A model generated the notes under the pieces. The model was not told where the DNA came from. It worked only from the letters and a program-made list of their open reading frames with translations, and did no database searches. A stretch of DNA of 64,000 nt from Marchantia polymorpha subsp. ruderalis (taxonomy: Eukaryota > Streptophyta > Marchantiopsida > Marchantiales > Marchantiaceae), in the NCBI GenBank assembly GCA_037833965.1, contig AP031351.1, positions 17,558,501-17,622,500 on the forward strand, read 5' to 3'. The position numbers and the translations under genes were made by a program. Shown here one piece after another: positions 1 through 11,320 of this stretch; the first letter of the stretch is position 1; every line of letters begins with the position of its first letter.

Positions 1-278
1 ACGTCAGAACTCTAAACCACTCATCATTCAATTACACTGATACCAGAGACACTAGAGACACAGGAGTATAACGTGATTCACCCTCAAGGGCTACGTCCAC
101 GGGGAGAAGAGTACTAGAGAGTTTTACTGCTCGAATGCTTGAAGTGATGTACTTCCTATCACCCTAAGGGTATATATACTCAAGGTAGTTAACCACTCTA
201 AGCTATAAATAGCTACATATGCGGTTAACCTTGGTTAACTAACCTCAATTAACTCATTAACCACAGTTAACATCAACA
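1..278 (-). repeat. Ty1/copia LTR, minus orientation, cut by window edge
   Basis: Read on the minus strand, this stretch begins TGTTGATGTTAACTG and follows the LTRs at 24023-24300 and 30561-30828: GTTAAC-rich start, AGCTATTTATAGCTTAGAG block, GTATATATA TATA region, GTGGACGTAGCCC block and a TTATACT motif. It is therefore a diverged member of the same LTR family. The outer end runs off or near position 1, so its full length and target duplication cannot be seen. No polypurine tract lies next to its inner end at 278, so it may be a solo LTR rather than half of an element. Confidence 0.85.
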
Positions 279-284
279 CGCAAG

Positions 285-2317
285 ATGGAGCAAAGGCAAA
301 TCATTGATGAAGAAGCGTATATACGGAGGAGTCGGCGGATCATATCAATGTGTGTCGAATCGCAATACTACGACGACCAACCCTAAGGACAACGCAATGA
401 AAAGGGCGATTGAGATTCTCGGATAAGACGTCCTCTTGAAGATCCAATCGAACTTGGCTACAATGAATACGAATTACGGAGGAGAGGAATGGGAGCAAGG
501 AGAAGGCATTGTATTGGTATTGATGCAACAAGGATTATCTAACAACGTCATTCGAGCAATCTTTCCTGTTGGTGGCAACCGAATATCCTTATTGAGATAG
601 ATGCTAAAGGAGGGAATCGATACGTTGCACACTCGCCGACTACCACAGGTTCCAGTACACGCTGTTACTGCAGATGATCTCAATGCATTCGTTGAAGATA
701 GCCAGACGTGGGAGCTCAAAGATGGATTTTCTTGTTCTCATCGACGACCGCGACAGTATATCCTTGAGCAGAAGATGACATGGACAAAGCTCTAAACAAA
801 ATATTTGGTAAAGATGAATTCAATGAATCGCCGAGTAATTAGTTTTTCCCGATGGACTCAATATGTCAAGTTGGAGTTTCCTGGAGTGCGATTGACAAGG
901 ACTGCAGAAGATGCCTGTGATGTGTGCATTCGCCTTGATATTCAACTTAGTCGAGACGATCTCACGAATGAAGAGAGCGATCATTATAACCTGGAGAAAA
1001 CGATGCACCTCTCGGCAGCGATTGATCAGCAACCGGCAATGTCAACGTTTGTCAAACAGTATGTTGTCTCTCATGCAGCCAAGCAAGTCATACCGAATAT
1101 GATCATTTGCGATACCTGTGCTGAACCGCCCGTATGCTGCCTCTCATGTAGCCAAGCAAGTCATACCGAATATGATCATTTGCGATACCTGTGCTGAACC
1201 GCCTATGGTTGAAAATTTGAATGAACATGACGATGCGCCAGTTATTCAGATTCAGATTGAAGATTTTGATGGATCAGTTGCGCTCCTTCATTATGGTCAC
1301 AGTTGTCCTTCTGCTGACTACTTCAATTCCAGTATGATGCTACGGAACTTTGTCATTGCCGACATCATCAGTAACATCAATCATGTGTTTTTCTATGATG
1401 AGCGCGGCCAGGCAAAGGTGATGACGCGCTATGCAGCCTTCGTCTGCTTCACCACCTTTGACTTTGTCTGATGCGGCGGGAACGTGGCCAGGCAGTGCCA
1501 CAGATTTTGTTGTTGACTCTTGATAACTGTGTTGGTCAAAACAAATCCAAGGTCGTGTTCATGTTCTATGCCCTGCTATCGCTGCTATCTACGACTAGGT
1601 TGTCCTTCATTTTTTCATTCCAAGCGATTCACATAATCTGGCTGATCGCGTTATTGCTTGGTGTTGAAACAAGATGCGCGGCATGAATCTATATAGCCTT
1701 GGCGCTATTGTCTCCGAGCTCAACAACATCAAATCTGTGAAAGCTAAATTTCTTGATCATCGATCGTCAAAACGGTACTTTTTTTGCAAATGGGCGTCTT
1801 TACTGTCGAAGTACTTCAAATCGATGCCGATCAACTACACGAGTAACTACTACTTTGAAAGTGAAAATGACGTAGTAAACATGCGCCATCTTGCAACGAC
1901 GTCTGATGATGAAGCTGTTCAGTTCCCAATGATTATCCCCGCTAATGCTGATGCTATTCGTCGTGCGATTATTTCTGATTTATTTGTATCGGACATCAAG
2001 TCTATTGATGACGTTGAAACGATTGATTACATTCGACTTCTCCGACCTGCGCTAACGACACTGCCGTATAAGAAGTTGTTATCATTGTTTTAGAAGTACT
2101 TTTCAATTCCGCCTAATTTTATCTCGTACTATCCTGTACTCCCTGCTGATATTCACGCGGCAGAGGGTGTAGCAGCTGCTGATGCCCCTAAACCAGATTG
2201 AAGGCCACATCAAAGAAGAAACTGGCGGTTGGAGTCGAGAAGCCGAAAACACGCGGCGTCGGACGCCCCAAGAATCAAGCAAAGATGCCTGGAGGCCAGA
2301 TCACATTCTTCTCTTAA
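285..2317 (+). pseudogene. Broken DDE-type transposase-like gene (DNCVGQNKS family)
   Basis: Successive plus-strand reading frames read as one protein broken by stops and frameshifts. From the ATG at 285 come an arginine-rich start, PVGGNRISLLR followed by a TAG at 598, then WELKDGFSCSHRRPRQY, RWTQYVKLEFPGVRLTRTAE, a C-D-V-C-x-R pair, IICDTCAEPP, HNVFFYDERGQ-like text, LTLDNCVGQNKS, FFIPSDSHNLADRV and a C-terminal tail with an AT-hook-like RGVGRPKN before TAA at 2315. The LDNCVGQNK...GHSH-type core marks a transposase-like family with an RNase-H/DDE fold; here the usual GHSH reads SDSH. A 73-bp tandem duplication at 1060-1205 shifts the frame. I assign the family by recollection of motif layout; the exact superfamily is uncertain. 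It is not functional. Confidence 0.7.
1060..1205. repeat. 73-bp tandem duplication inside the transposase relic
   Basis: Two copies (1060-1132 and 1133-1205) share AAGCAAGTCATACCGAATAT and the flanking text with few mismatches. The period of 73 is not a multiple of three, so the second copy repeats IICDTCAEPP in another frame and breaks the gene. Confidence 0.9.
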
Positions 2318-4600
2318 TTCGCAAAATAATTAAAAAATAAAAAATTGAGATTTTTGGCGCCACGACAAACGGCATGCAATGCAGTCGATTGAAGCAAGTT
2401 TGAGGTCAATCTGAGTATTATTAACGGAGTTATTGAGGTTTTGCGAGACCCAGGTGTTTTTGGAGATCCGAGTCGTCGCCAATAGGTTCATATGACTAAT
2501 TATGTGATTAATTTTAAATATCTCTAACTTATAAAGTTTATATTATTGAATGTGTACTTATATTTCTATAACAATGGTTAGATATCACCAACTAACAAAA
2601 CTACTCATGTATCTGATTTTGTGTACGTTTTGTTGTTTCATGTTTCATTACAAATTTAATCATGTTTCTCTAATATAGATGAATGAAGCAAATTCTTGAA
2701 GAACAAGAATTGAAGTAACAAGTGTTTGTTAATGAATGTCAAATAATTGTTTAAGTACAACCAAAATTGTTTATGAAGAAATTATCAAATCAGATTTGTA
2801 AAATTTTTATAATGTATGAATTATAGGCTGATTCATTCATCATGATATTGAAACTATGGATTACGACAATACATCAATCTTGGAAGAAATATAACCTTGA
2901 TCTTCTACAAGAATTCAGGATTGTATTAATAAGATTGAATGAAATATCGATGTGGAGCGTAACATGCAAATATTGATGGAAACAAAATGTGGAAGCTAAT
3001 GAAAATTGCTGCAAATCAACATTTGGTTCATAACAAATGTTTGTACAAGCTCAAGGACAATCTAGCATATGACAAAAAAATTAAATCTTTAGAACAAAGT
3101 GATTAGAGATTTTACACGAAAGTAAGTTGTAAATTACATCAAAGTTTTTCGTCTCTAAAAATATATGTTATAGTTCTATTATTAGCAATAAATGTTGCAA
3201 TATCTTGTTATGAATTAAATGAATGTAATTACATAGGTTTGTTAGAAATCTTTGGGATAAAAAATTTACACAAAACAGTCATTTGGATTCAATAAAATCC
3301 ACTTTGTAGATTGTTGACATCATTATATGCATTGAGCTTTTATGCAAAAATTTACAAAATTTGATACATTCAAAAATCCATAAAGATTTTCACCTAGTGT
3401 GTATGATCAATGTTATACATGAAAAAGTTGAATAAAAAAATGTTTCATTTCAATATAGATAACATGTTCATTTTGACATAAATGCAACATTACAAAATAA
3501 ACAAAATTATTGAATTTTGCATTCAACACAAAAGTTTTGAGTATGTTAAAGAAAATATCATACTTAAATCTTCATAGAAATTTGAATTAAAATAAATTAT
3601 GATGAAGTCAGAGAAATCCTTTTAATGTATATTTGAAAGTTTTAACATGACATATTTTAAAGTAGTATTCACTACTTTGACAACACATTGAAACTTTATG
3701 AAACTCATTGTTTGATTGATAAAGAATGATGTGTTCAATTACTTACAACAAGACGGTTGATTAAAATCAAGATTTTATATTTATTTAGCTTTGAACAATA
3801 CAAATTTAAAACTTGTCAAATCAAGAGATCTTACATTGGAAGGTTGTGAAATGAGAAATTATGCCACTTTGGAATTTTGAAAATTACAATATTTTATTTG
3901 ATGATCTATTAAACAATTTCAAATATTATTTAGTTTACGTAGATGTAAGTTATGAAAAAAATTAATATTTATTTATATTTGATGATGAATACATTAGTTA
4001 GATATCTATTTTACACAAGTGCACAATCAATATAATCAAAATCTTAATACACAATGACAGAAAAAAAAAAAACCTATTCCATGATATTGAGTTGATATAG
4101 AAATAGTATTGAAACATAAGACTATAAATTTGTATTGTGATAATCTATGTATGTTATTAATCAAACTATGATCATTAAAGTGGAATACATCATAATTATA
4201 ATCATCATCGTCATAATCATTTAAAAAAGTATATAATTTTTTATAAGAATGTTGAATCAATCTGTAAACTCAATCCAATTGATAAATTTCTTTAATTCAT
4301 TAATATGAAACATATTTATTTCATATGTGCTACTTTGTACATTTTGCGTGCTTCCTGACAATATGATTACTTTGATGTATTTCTTTAGTTTTTTGCATCT
4401 TGATTAGGGAATATTTTTAAACAGTAACATACATTACGTTTTTTTAAAATTTCTACAAAATATATCCGCGAAATCAAGCAGTATATAGAATCTTAGAATT
4501 GGTGTATGATTCAGTTGGGACGAGTTCGAAATGCGGTAGAAATGCGGAGATTCGAACAAATTTACATCGACCCATGACAAAGTGAAATTGTGAAATTATT
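2318..4600. other. A+T-rich intergenic DNA, no gene seen
   Basis: Very A+T-rich sequence with homopolymer runs and no reading frame showing a recognisable motif. It is probably old, unrecognisable repeat DNA between the transposase relic and the 3' side of EMC1. Confidence 0.6.
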
Positions 4601-4685
4601 CAACAAAAGCAAAATTGTTACTTTAGTCCCTTTATCGCCATACAGTTCCACAAAACTAGACCACAGCAAAGCCCCATTCCAACGG

Positions 4686-4720
4686 TCACGGGTTGCGGGG
4701 TTTCACCTCGCAACCCGTGA
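4686..4720. other. Perfect 12-bp inverted repeat, 11-base loop
   Basis: Arms TCACGGGTTGCG (4686-4697) and CGCAACCCGTGA (4709-4720) are exact reverse complements separated by GGGTTTCACCT. It lies about 400 bp beyond the EMC1 stop codon on the downstream side of that minus-strand gene. It may form a hairpin in a read-through or long 3' UTR; a function is not shown. Confidence 0.75.
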
Positions 4721-5112
4721 AAGGACATACAGAAAGACTGAAGCCCTGATTTCGTTTACTTCTCCGCAAAATCTTCTAGAACAGTGAATGAGGGGGTATG
4801 TCCTCGACGTGAAGTGCTCTTTTAAGGCACTTGGCAGTAACGCTGCCTAATGACCTCGACGGTTTGGTGGACTACAAAGGTCTCTGAATCTTCTCTCGCA
4901 TAAATTCGAGTAATCTTGTTCTGACCAGGGATGAAGACCTCATGTTATCCTCAATTCGGCATGACTGAGGAAACCCCCACGACTCTGTCACTGACTATCT
5001 AAGAAGCCGGCAGAGAGTATCCCTCCTTCCTCAATTCTTGCAAATGACTTTTCAGACTTGTCTGTAAACGGTCGGAGCTTGGAATTTCAATGGAACGCTG
5101 ACTCCCTAATGA

Positions 5113-8100
5113 TCACTTCCATTTCTCTCCGAGTTCCTTCCTTTCTGAAAGTATCCAAGTAACGACTATACCGATAATGAGGGCCACAATTGTAATTAGC
5201 AGCAAAGCATAGCTAAAGTCCTCGGTTAGAGAATCATATGTCCGAGAAGGAGCCGTCCGCGTAAAGAACAAGTCGAGGCCGTAAGTGAAAACAAGGGAGG
5301 TCGACTCCAGACGTGCAGGCACTGTCAGGATACCTCTCAATCCTTCGACTTGATGCACATGCGTGATATAAGACTGCAGAACAAAAAAATGTGTCGGAAC
5401 TTACATAAAAGACAAAGTCATCCGACATCAACTTGAAAACCCACGAACAGCTTACTAGTTCAGACAGAAACGTATTGTGTCTTCATCGCATGTACAATTT
5501 CCAGGACGTTGATAGCTCACCTGAGGAAAAATGGGGATCGCATCAGTCAAAGGGATGATTCCCTCTTCTCGCTCAGCTTGTGAGGGACTCACGGTTCGCC
5601 TCGGGTCAAAGAAACGTTTGTCTAAAGCGAGCACCTGCATACACGAATCATGTGTGAATTTGAGCCAGGAGGAAGTGGATCAGCAGAATACTCAAGCTGC
5701 GTTGAAAGTTTCTAGAAATCAAGCTGCATCCATACCTGGTCATTCACGGTTCCAACGAGGATGTGCTTTCCTGTAATCCCTCGTGCGGTAGAAGTTACGG
5801 TCATGGCCTTCACACTAAATGTGAAGAAGTAGGTCTGAGTTTTCACTTCTATGCTTGGGATAGAATACGATGAAACAGGAGAACTCGCGTTATGCCTGCC
5901 TAGCATCAACTGTAACACTCCTTTGTCGCCCTGTTTGAAAACATGTTTGAGCCTTAGTGACTAAATTATCGGCACTCGAAGTGTTCAATCGATGTCAGCA
6001 ACTAGCAATTGAATCAACTTAAATCGGAAGCATGTGTACGACTTGAGTTCCTATGCATCCTTCAATACAATACCAGTGCAGAGAAACATATTGCACTCAT
6101 TGATATATTTCTGCCTCGCCAAAAAACAATGGACGAGAACAGTGCTAGTACTCCAAGAAAAGAGTATAAACAGAACCTACCATGCTAGTACTCCAAGAAA
6201 AGAGTATAAACAGAACCTACCATGCTAGTACTCCAAGAAAAGATGATAAACAGAACCTACCATGCGATTTTGATCGTAGATCTCAATTACTGACATCTCA
6301 TACCGATACATCTTCAGATTGAAGTAGTGATAAACAACCCAATTCTCGTTGAAGACCTGAAGGGCATAAACAAGAGTCACAACTGTGTGGAAGAGTAACG
6401 AGGAATCTAATGATAGGCAGTGTTTCCTTCCTGTCAGGTATTGAGGTAGATCTACAACTAACAATGAGATAAAATGGAAAGAGAAAAGCAGTAGAAACAT
6501 CGTACCGCATGAACCGGCCCTTGCATAAATGGATGCGACACACGATGTAAAACTCGACCTGTCACTGTATCAATAAGATAAGCAACGAGTCCTGCTTCTT
6601 CCGGAGTGGCACTTCCAATATGTTGGGCTGCTTTGGGTGTCACAGTAGCGACGAATATCATATTCTTATTGAGATACTTGTACAGGACGTCCCGGCTACC
6701 AAGGATCTTGCTTTGAGTATGCACAGCCTGCGAAACATCACGATAATAACGATATTTTTTAGTATTCCGTATTATATGAAATCCGTTAAGCACCACTAAA
6801 CCAGGAACTTTGCAGGAAAGTCACCCACCTCGTCCGGTCTTCGTGTGACGACAGTTGAGATCACTTCAGTCTCTGATGGAAATATGACTGACCATATTGG
6901 CTCTGTATGGAATACATGGCCATCTGTCTCTCCTTCAGTGATGCCATCAACCATATTTTTTATAGTGTAGCCAACAATGGTACCCTTTTCCTTGTCGACT
7001 ATATGGTAGACCACATTTGCTTTGTGCTTCAGAAACAACGATAGACTTTCTTCGGTCGCTGGGAACACGTGAGCTTTTTGTTTGTCGTCTATGAAAAGAT
7101 GAAGGCGTTGTTCTGAAGTATCGGTGAAAGGAAGAGGAATCATAAGTTTGACGGGAAAGTTAAGCTTTGAAGACCTTAGCTCCTTGCCTTTGTATACGTC
7201 CACCCAAGAGAGTATCCCGGTGCTATCACTAATTCCTTTGGACCTTCCTACTACCAAAACAACCGGATTTTCATCCAAGGCATGCTGATGAGGAACTTGC
7301 CATGGCATTAACTTAAGCGGAACTTTGGATATTCCAGACTCAGCACGCAGACTAGGCAGAAGAACAGACCAAACTATTCGACCATCACCGGTGTGCAATG
7401 CAATGACCTTGCCAGCCTTCGTCAATACAATCAAGAGCTTGCGAAACCCATTATGGTCCCTGGCCATTTTCGTCTTATCAGAGCTATGCAAACGCAAAGC
7501 CTGGACTGCGGCGAGTTCTTCTGCGCTGGCCAAGAATAAGGTAGCCTTCAGCTTCAGCCAGTGACCCTGGAAGACAGACATCCGAAGAAATAAATGATGA
7601 GAACCCCAATCAAGTCTGCTAGTTTTGGACCCTAGGTGAAAAATCAATTGGCGAATACTACGAATTAAACAAGGCTGCGATATTAAACAATTAAAAAACA
7701 ATAATAATGGGATATGCGAATAAGAGCATCCAATGCTCTTGCTCTAAATGAAAGCATGAAAGCAATGCAGTGGATTCTCACAGAGTAAAAGGACGATGAG
7801 ATGTACCCTGAGCCAATCCGCCAGATCGTGCTCGACCTCAGACACGGGATGTCTGTCTCGTTCTAGAGGGAGCTCACTAGTCCATGTATCGATAATGGAA
7901 GCAAGCCCGTCCTCCCGCGTCCATACAACCTCTCCTTGCTGTAACAAAGACAAAGAATCATCTTCCCCGACAACTAAAGCTCTAAAACCATAGCTTCTGT
8001 CTGTCCGAAGGTAGGCATTCAAGAAGACCTTCCTTATAAGACCTCGATGTGACTCCAAACTGACACTGTCCTTCGCGGCATCCACACTCCAACTGTTTGC

Positions 8101-11100
8101 ATAGACCACTCTAAGAGAGAACTTCCCGATACTGCCTCCGTCCTCGGTTGGTTCAACTATAGCCGTTGCGTGCTTGCTTTCTACAACGTTCAAACTGTTG
8201 CTGAGAACGACAGAGCTCTCAAATACTTCCAAAACATCCAACTGACCAGTCGCTGAATCAACTTTAACCACAACAACTTTTCCATTCACTTGAAAAGCCA
8301 CGGCTCCTTCCAAAGTTGTGGATAAAATTTGAGCACTCTTCACTTCGGCAGACACAAGATCCGATAAGAGAGTCTCAACAATTTTGACATCACCGCCAGT
8401 TTTGATAAGGGCTGTCACGACAGTCGTAAAGGCGGCATCCAATGCCACTGCAACGCCGTTGACAAGCATAAGCTCCTTCGTGTCCAGAGCTTTAGATATG
8501 CCAACTGGATTGATTTTTCTTATGTGACCAAATCGCAGATCGATTTCAACAATAACCAATCCAGAAACGTCCGAAAAACCCACTCCAAAAAGTGTACCGT
8601 CAGATGACAAGCTTACTTTCTTTATGACAAGATCCTCCCTGAAGCATCACAAAAAAACAAGGTGGATCTGTCAGTGCTTGGTGGATGGGAAAATGGCGTT
8701 TTATAGATATCATCTTAACTTAAATATCAGTCGTTTCGAATCTAGTGGGAAGAAATAAAATGGTGCACAAACAAGTGCGTAAGACAGGAGGAGATAAAGG
8801 GTAAGAGGAGTAACTTTGTAGACCGCTCATCAAAGTGTCTGTGATGCATTACAATTCCGAAGAATCATCATTCACCTCTAAACAACTGCTCAGATTGGTG
8901 ACTAATCTTGCTGTTCACGTTGAGACTAAATGGTACAAAACAGTAATACATCCTTTCAGACCACCCTTCACTAAGTTCAGCACCTCTCTTTCGGGATGAG
9001 AGTCTTTGTTAGCCTGATATGTACTGGATAAACGATTGCAGCCATTCAAAGAAGATACATACTTTATGTACGTGCAAATATGCAGATTTCTTTTGAGCCT
9101 TATTTCGAAATTGACCAGATTTCGGCCCGTGAGGGTAATTTCATTCACTCAACAGTCATCTTTTGGTTTAGCGGCCAGCAAAATTCCCTTCATGCATGCA
9201 TGTGACTTGGATGAGATTATACTTTCGGTGTCATACAAGCACTTTGTATCTGTAGCACAATGAATGCCTTCAGGGGATTTAATGAATAAATCGTGTTTAC
9301 CTTAAGGCTTGCAAATCTGCTTTCCAAATAATACCCCCATCGTGACAGGAAAGAGCATAAAGCATACTTCCGCTGAAAATAAGCATGTCATTCATCCTGT
9401 CGTTGTTGATATCTACCTGCATGTAGAAGGAAAGGGTACAACCAACTGATTAAGCTGCCAGTCTAATGTCAAGTAACTGTGTCGAAAAGAATGATAAGAA
9501 CGATGTCCATAATAAGATCCACTACACAAATAATAAACTCCACAGTGATATGAAAACATCCGTTCATGAATGACACCGATCTTTCCCCATCTGCGTAATT
9601 ATGATGGGAACTTACAGGTAGAACGAGTAAACTTGCGACAGATCCCATAGATGGTAGAAGAAGAGATTCCCACACAAGAGCACCATCGGGGAGATGCCAA
9701 GCTCTGACATTGCTGCCATCCTTGGACAGTGAAATGACATCTGCACAATTACAAAAATAAGCCAAAACATAACTTTCTCTATACTTTTTATAAAAGTTCC
9801 GCAATCGCCACTAAAGGAATAAATATGATTATAACTTACATTTTCCATTAATGATATCCAACGCGTTAACTGAGTCGCCTTCCCCCAAAACACGCCTCCA
9901 GTCTGCCAGTGGCATAGGCCAAGGAAGTCATGCAAAGAGATACACAAAAAATTTACACAAGATCTAGCCAAGTTGTATAAGCTTCAAATTCATTAACCAA
10001 GTTACGCTATGTCTGATAATATATGACACCGTATAACATTCAGCACACTCGCACAAACACACTGAGTTTCTAGGTAGATTCAGGCGAATCAGAAAAAGAT
10101 GCGATCCACTTGAGATAAGAGCCGTTCATCACTCTTAGATAAGGTAGTGAACAGAAAGCATAGACCTGCAATCAAGCGATTCTAGACTAACCCGATTGAA
10201 ATTTATTGCTACGTGAAGTACATAAAGTTATTTCTCTTGGTTTGGAATGCGACAATGAGGAACACAACTGAAAGGAAGATGATATCCACAAGAAAATACT
10301 GCTACATTTTCTTTGAGAGAAAAAAGACTGAGCCTTACTAATTATCATGTGAATTGGTACAGTACATATAGCAGGAAATACGAGCAAACTGCTCTGATAA
10401 TTACAAGTGACATGAATCTTCATCAAATCATTGTCATATTGTCATCAGGTCCTTAAGATGGCGCAAACAAAAAATAAAGGAAAATTTTTGACTCGGGTGT
10501 GATTGGTCGTGACACGTACAAACTTCCCCTGTCCGTAGATTCAGGGATGCTATAGCATCCTCCTCGGTCCCAACAATGACGCGCTTCCTTCCGCTGCCTT
10601 GTGTCTGAAAGACGGCATGCTTCACTTTCCCAATGTACTGCTGGTGCCTGCAGATTTCTCTTTCCTTTAGCACGAGCATTCAAACAGAACCATGTTGGAA
10701 AAGAAATGACCTGTTTCAGTACTTAGTATCTTATAGTGCCGATATGACAACCTGTTCGACGCCTACAAGAATAGTATCTAAGTAATCTTCACAGAGTTTT
10801 GAAAAAGTAATGTTGGTGCTTATTTCAATCAATGGGACGAGAGTAATCTCGTCCCATTTCAGAGTTTTGGAAAAAACGAGGAAGGAAATTGAGTTGAAAT
10901 TGAGTTGATGTGAGCTAGTAACCCTCCACATAAGAACTGATTGAACATTCTAATCAGGTTTAGGGACTGGTTTGAGTGAACATTGTGAAATGATAGAACA
11001 ATTCCGTTTCAGACCAAAAACGAAAATATCATTCAAAATACTAAGGCCTTGGCTGCGTCAATGGTGACCTCGAAGGGAAAACTGAGCTGAAAACGATGCA

Positions 11101-11320
11101 TGGGATGTAACTATTTTCATCATCGAGGATCTACAATAGAGACAAGTATCGACCTGCCCCGAATTCGAACCGTCCAACATATTGTCAAAAAGGGTTGACA
11201 TTCAGATAATTACCAATCCCACACTCCAACTTGATCCTCATAGAGAGCATCACAGCAGATCCAGATACTGCACAAAATCAGAACCCCCAACGCCGTCTGC
11301 TGCAATACCTGCAGATTCAT
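5113..11320 (-). CDS. EMC1: ER membrane protein complex subunit 1 (12 exons, 998 aa)
   Basis: EMC1 is the large luminal-domain subunit of the EMC, which inserts transmembrane helices into the ER membrane. Exons on the minus strand: 11320-11214, 10647-10520, 9902-9840, 9740-9616, 9416-9301, 8638-7807, 7566-6829, 6727-6506, 6356-6261, 5930-5736, 5634-5521, 5373-5113. Together they give 2997 bases, every junction GT-AG and in phase. Start ATG at 11320 opens a signal peptide (MNLQVLQQTALGVLILCSIW...CCDA) followed by LYEDQVGVWDW, YIGKVKHAVFQTQ and a PQQ/WD-like propeller. RDHNGFRKLLIVLT and LHTGDGRIVWS lie mid-protein. The C-terminal DUF1620 part has VFNENWVVYHYFNL, EREEGIIPLTD and RTYDSLTEDFSYALLLITIV, a single membrane helix and a final GEKWK. 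Length matches plant EMC1 (about 980 aa). Exon edges were placed by eye; family assignment is very secure. Confidence 0.96.
6141..6260. repeat. 40-bp tandem repeat, three copies, spanning an EMC1 splice donor
   Basis: Units 6141-6180, 6181-6220 and 6221-6260 are near-identical; the third differs at AGATGATAAA versus AGAGTATAAA. Each ends in CAGAACCTAC, which on the minus strand is the donor GTAGGTTCTG of the intron after EMC1 exon 9. Exon 9 ends at 6261, so two extra copies of the donor lie 40 and 80 bases into the intron. Confidence 0.95.
10831..10858. other. Perfect 12-bp inverted repeat in EMC1 intron 1
   Basis: Arms AATGGGACGAGA (10831-10842) and TCTCGTCCCATT (10847-10858) flank a 4-base loop GTAA. 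It lies inside the first intron of EMC1 (11213-10648). It could be a small fold-back or a deletion product of a MITE; no TSD was identified. Confidence 0.85.

Noticed and set aside
11155-11185. Minus-strand GGTTCGAATTC as a possible tRNA B box
   Set aside because: The surrounding bases do not pair as a T-arm and no A box or acceptor stem could be placed; no tRNA was found in the window.
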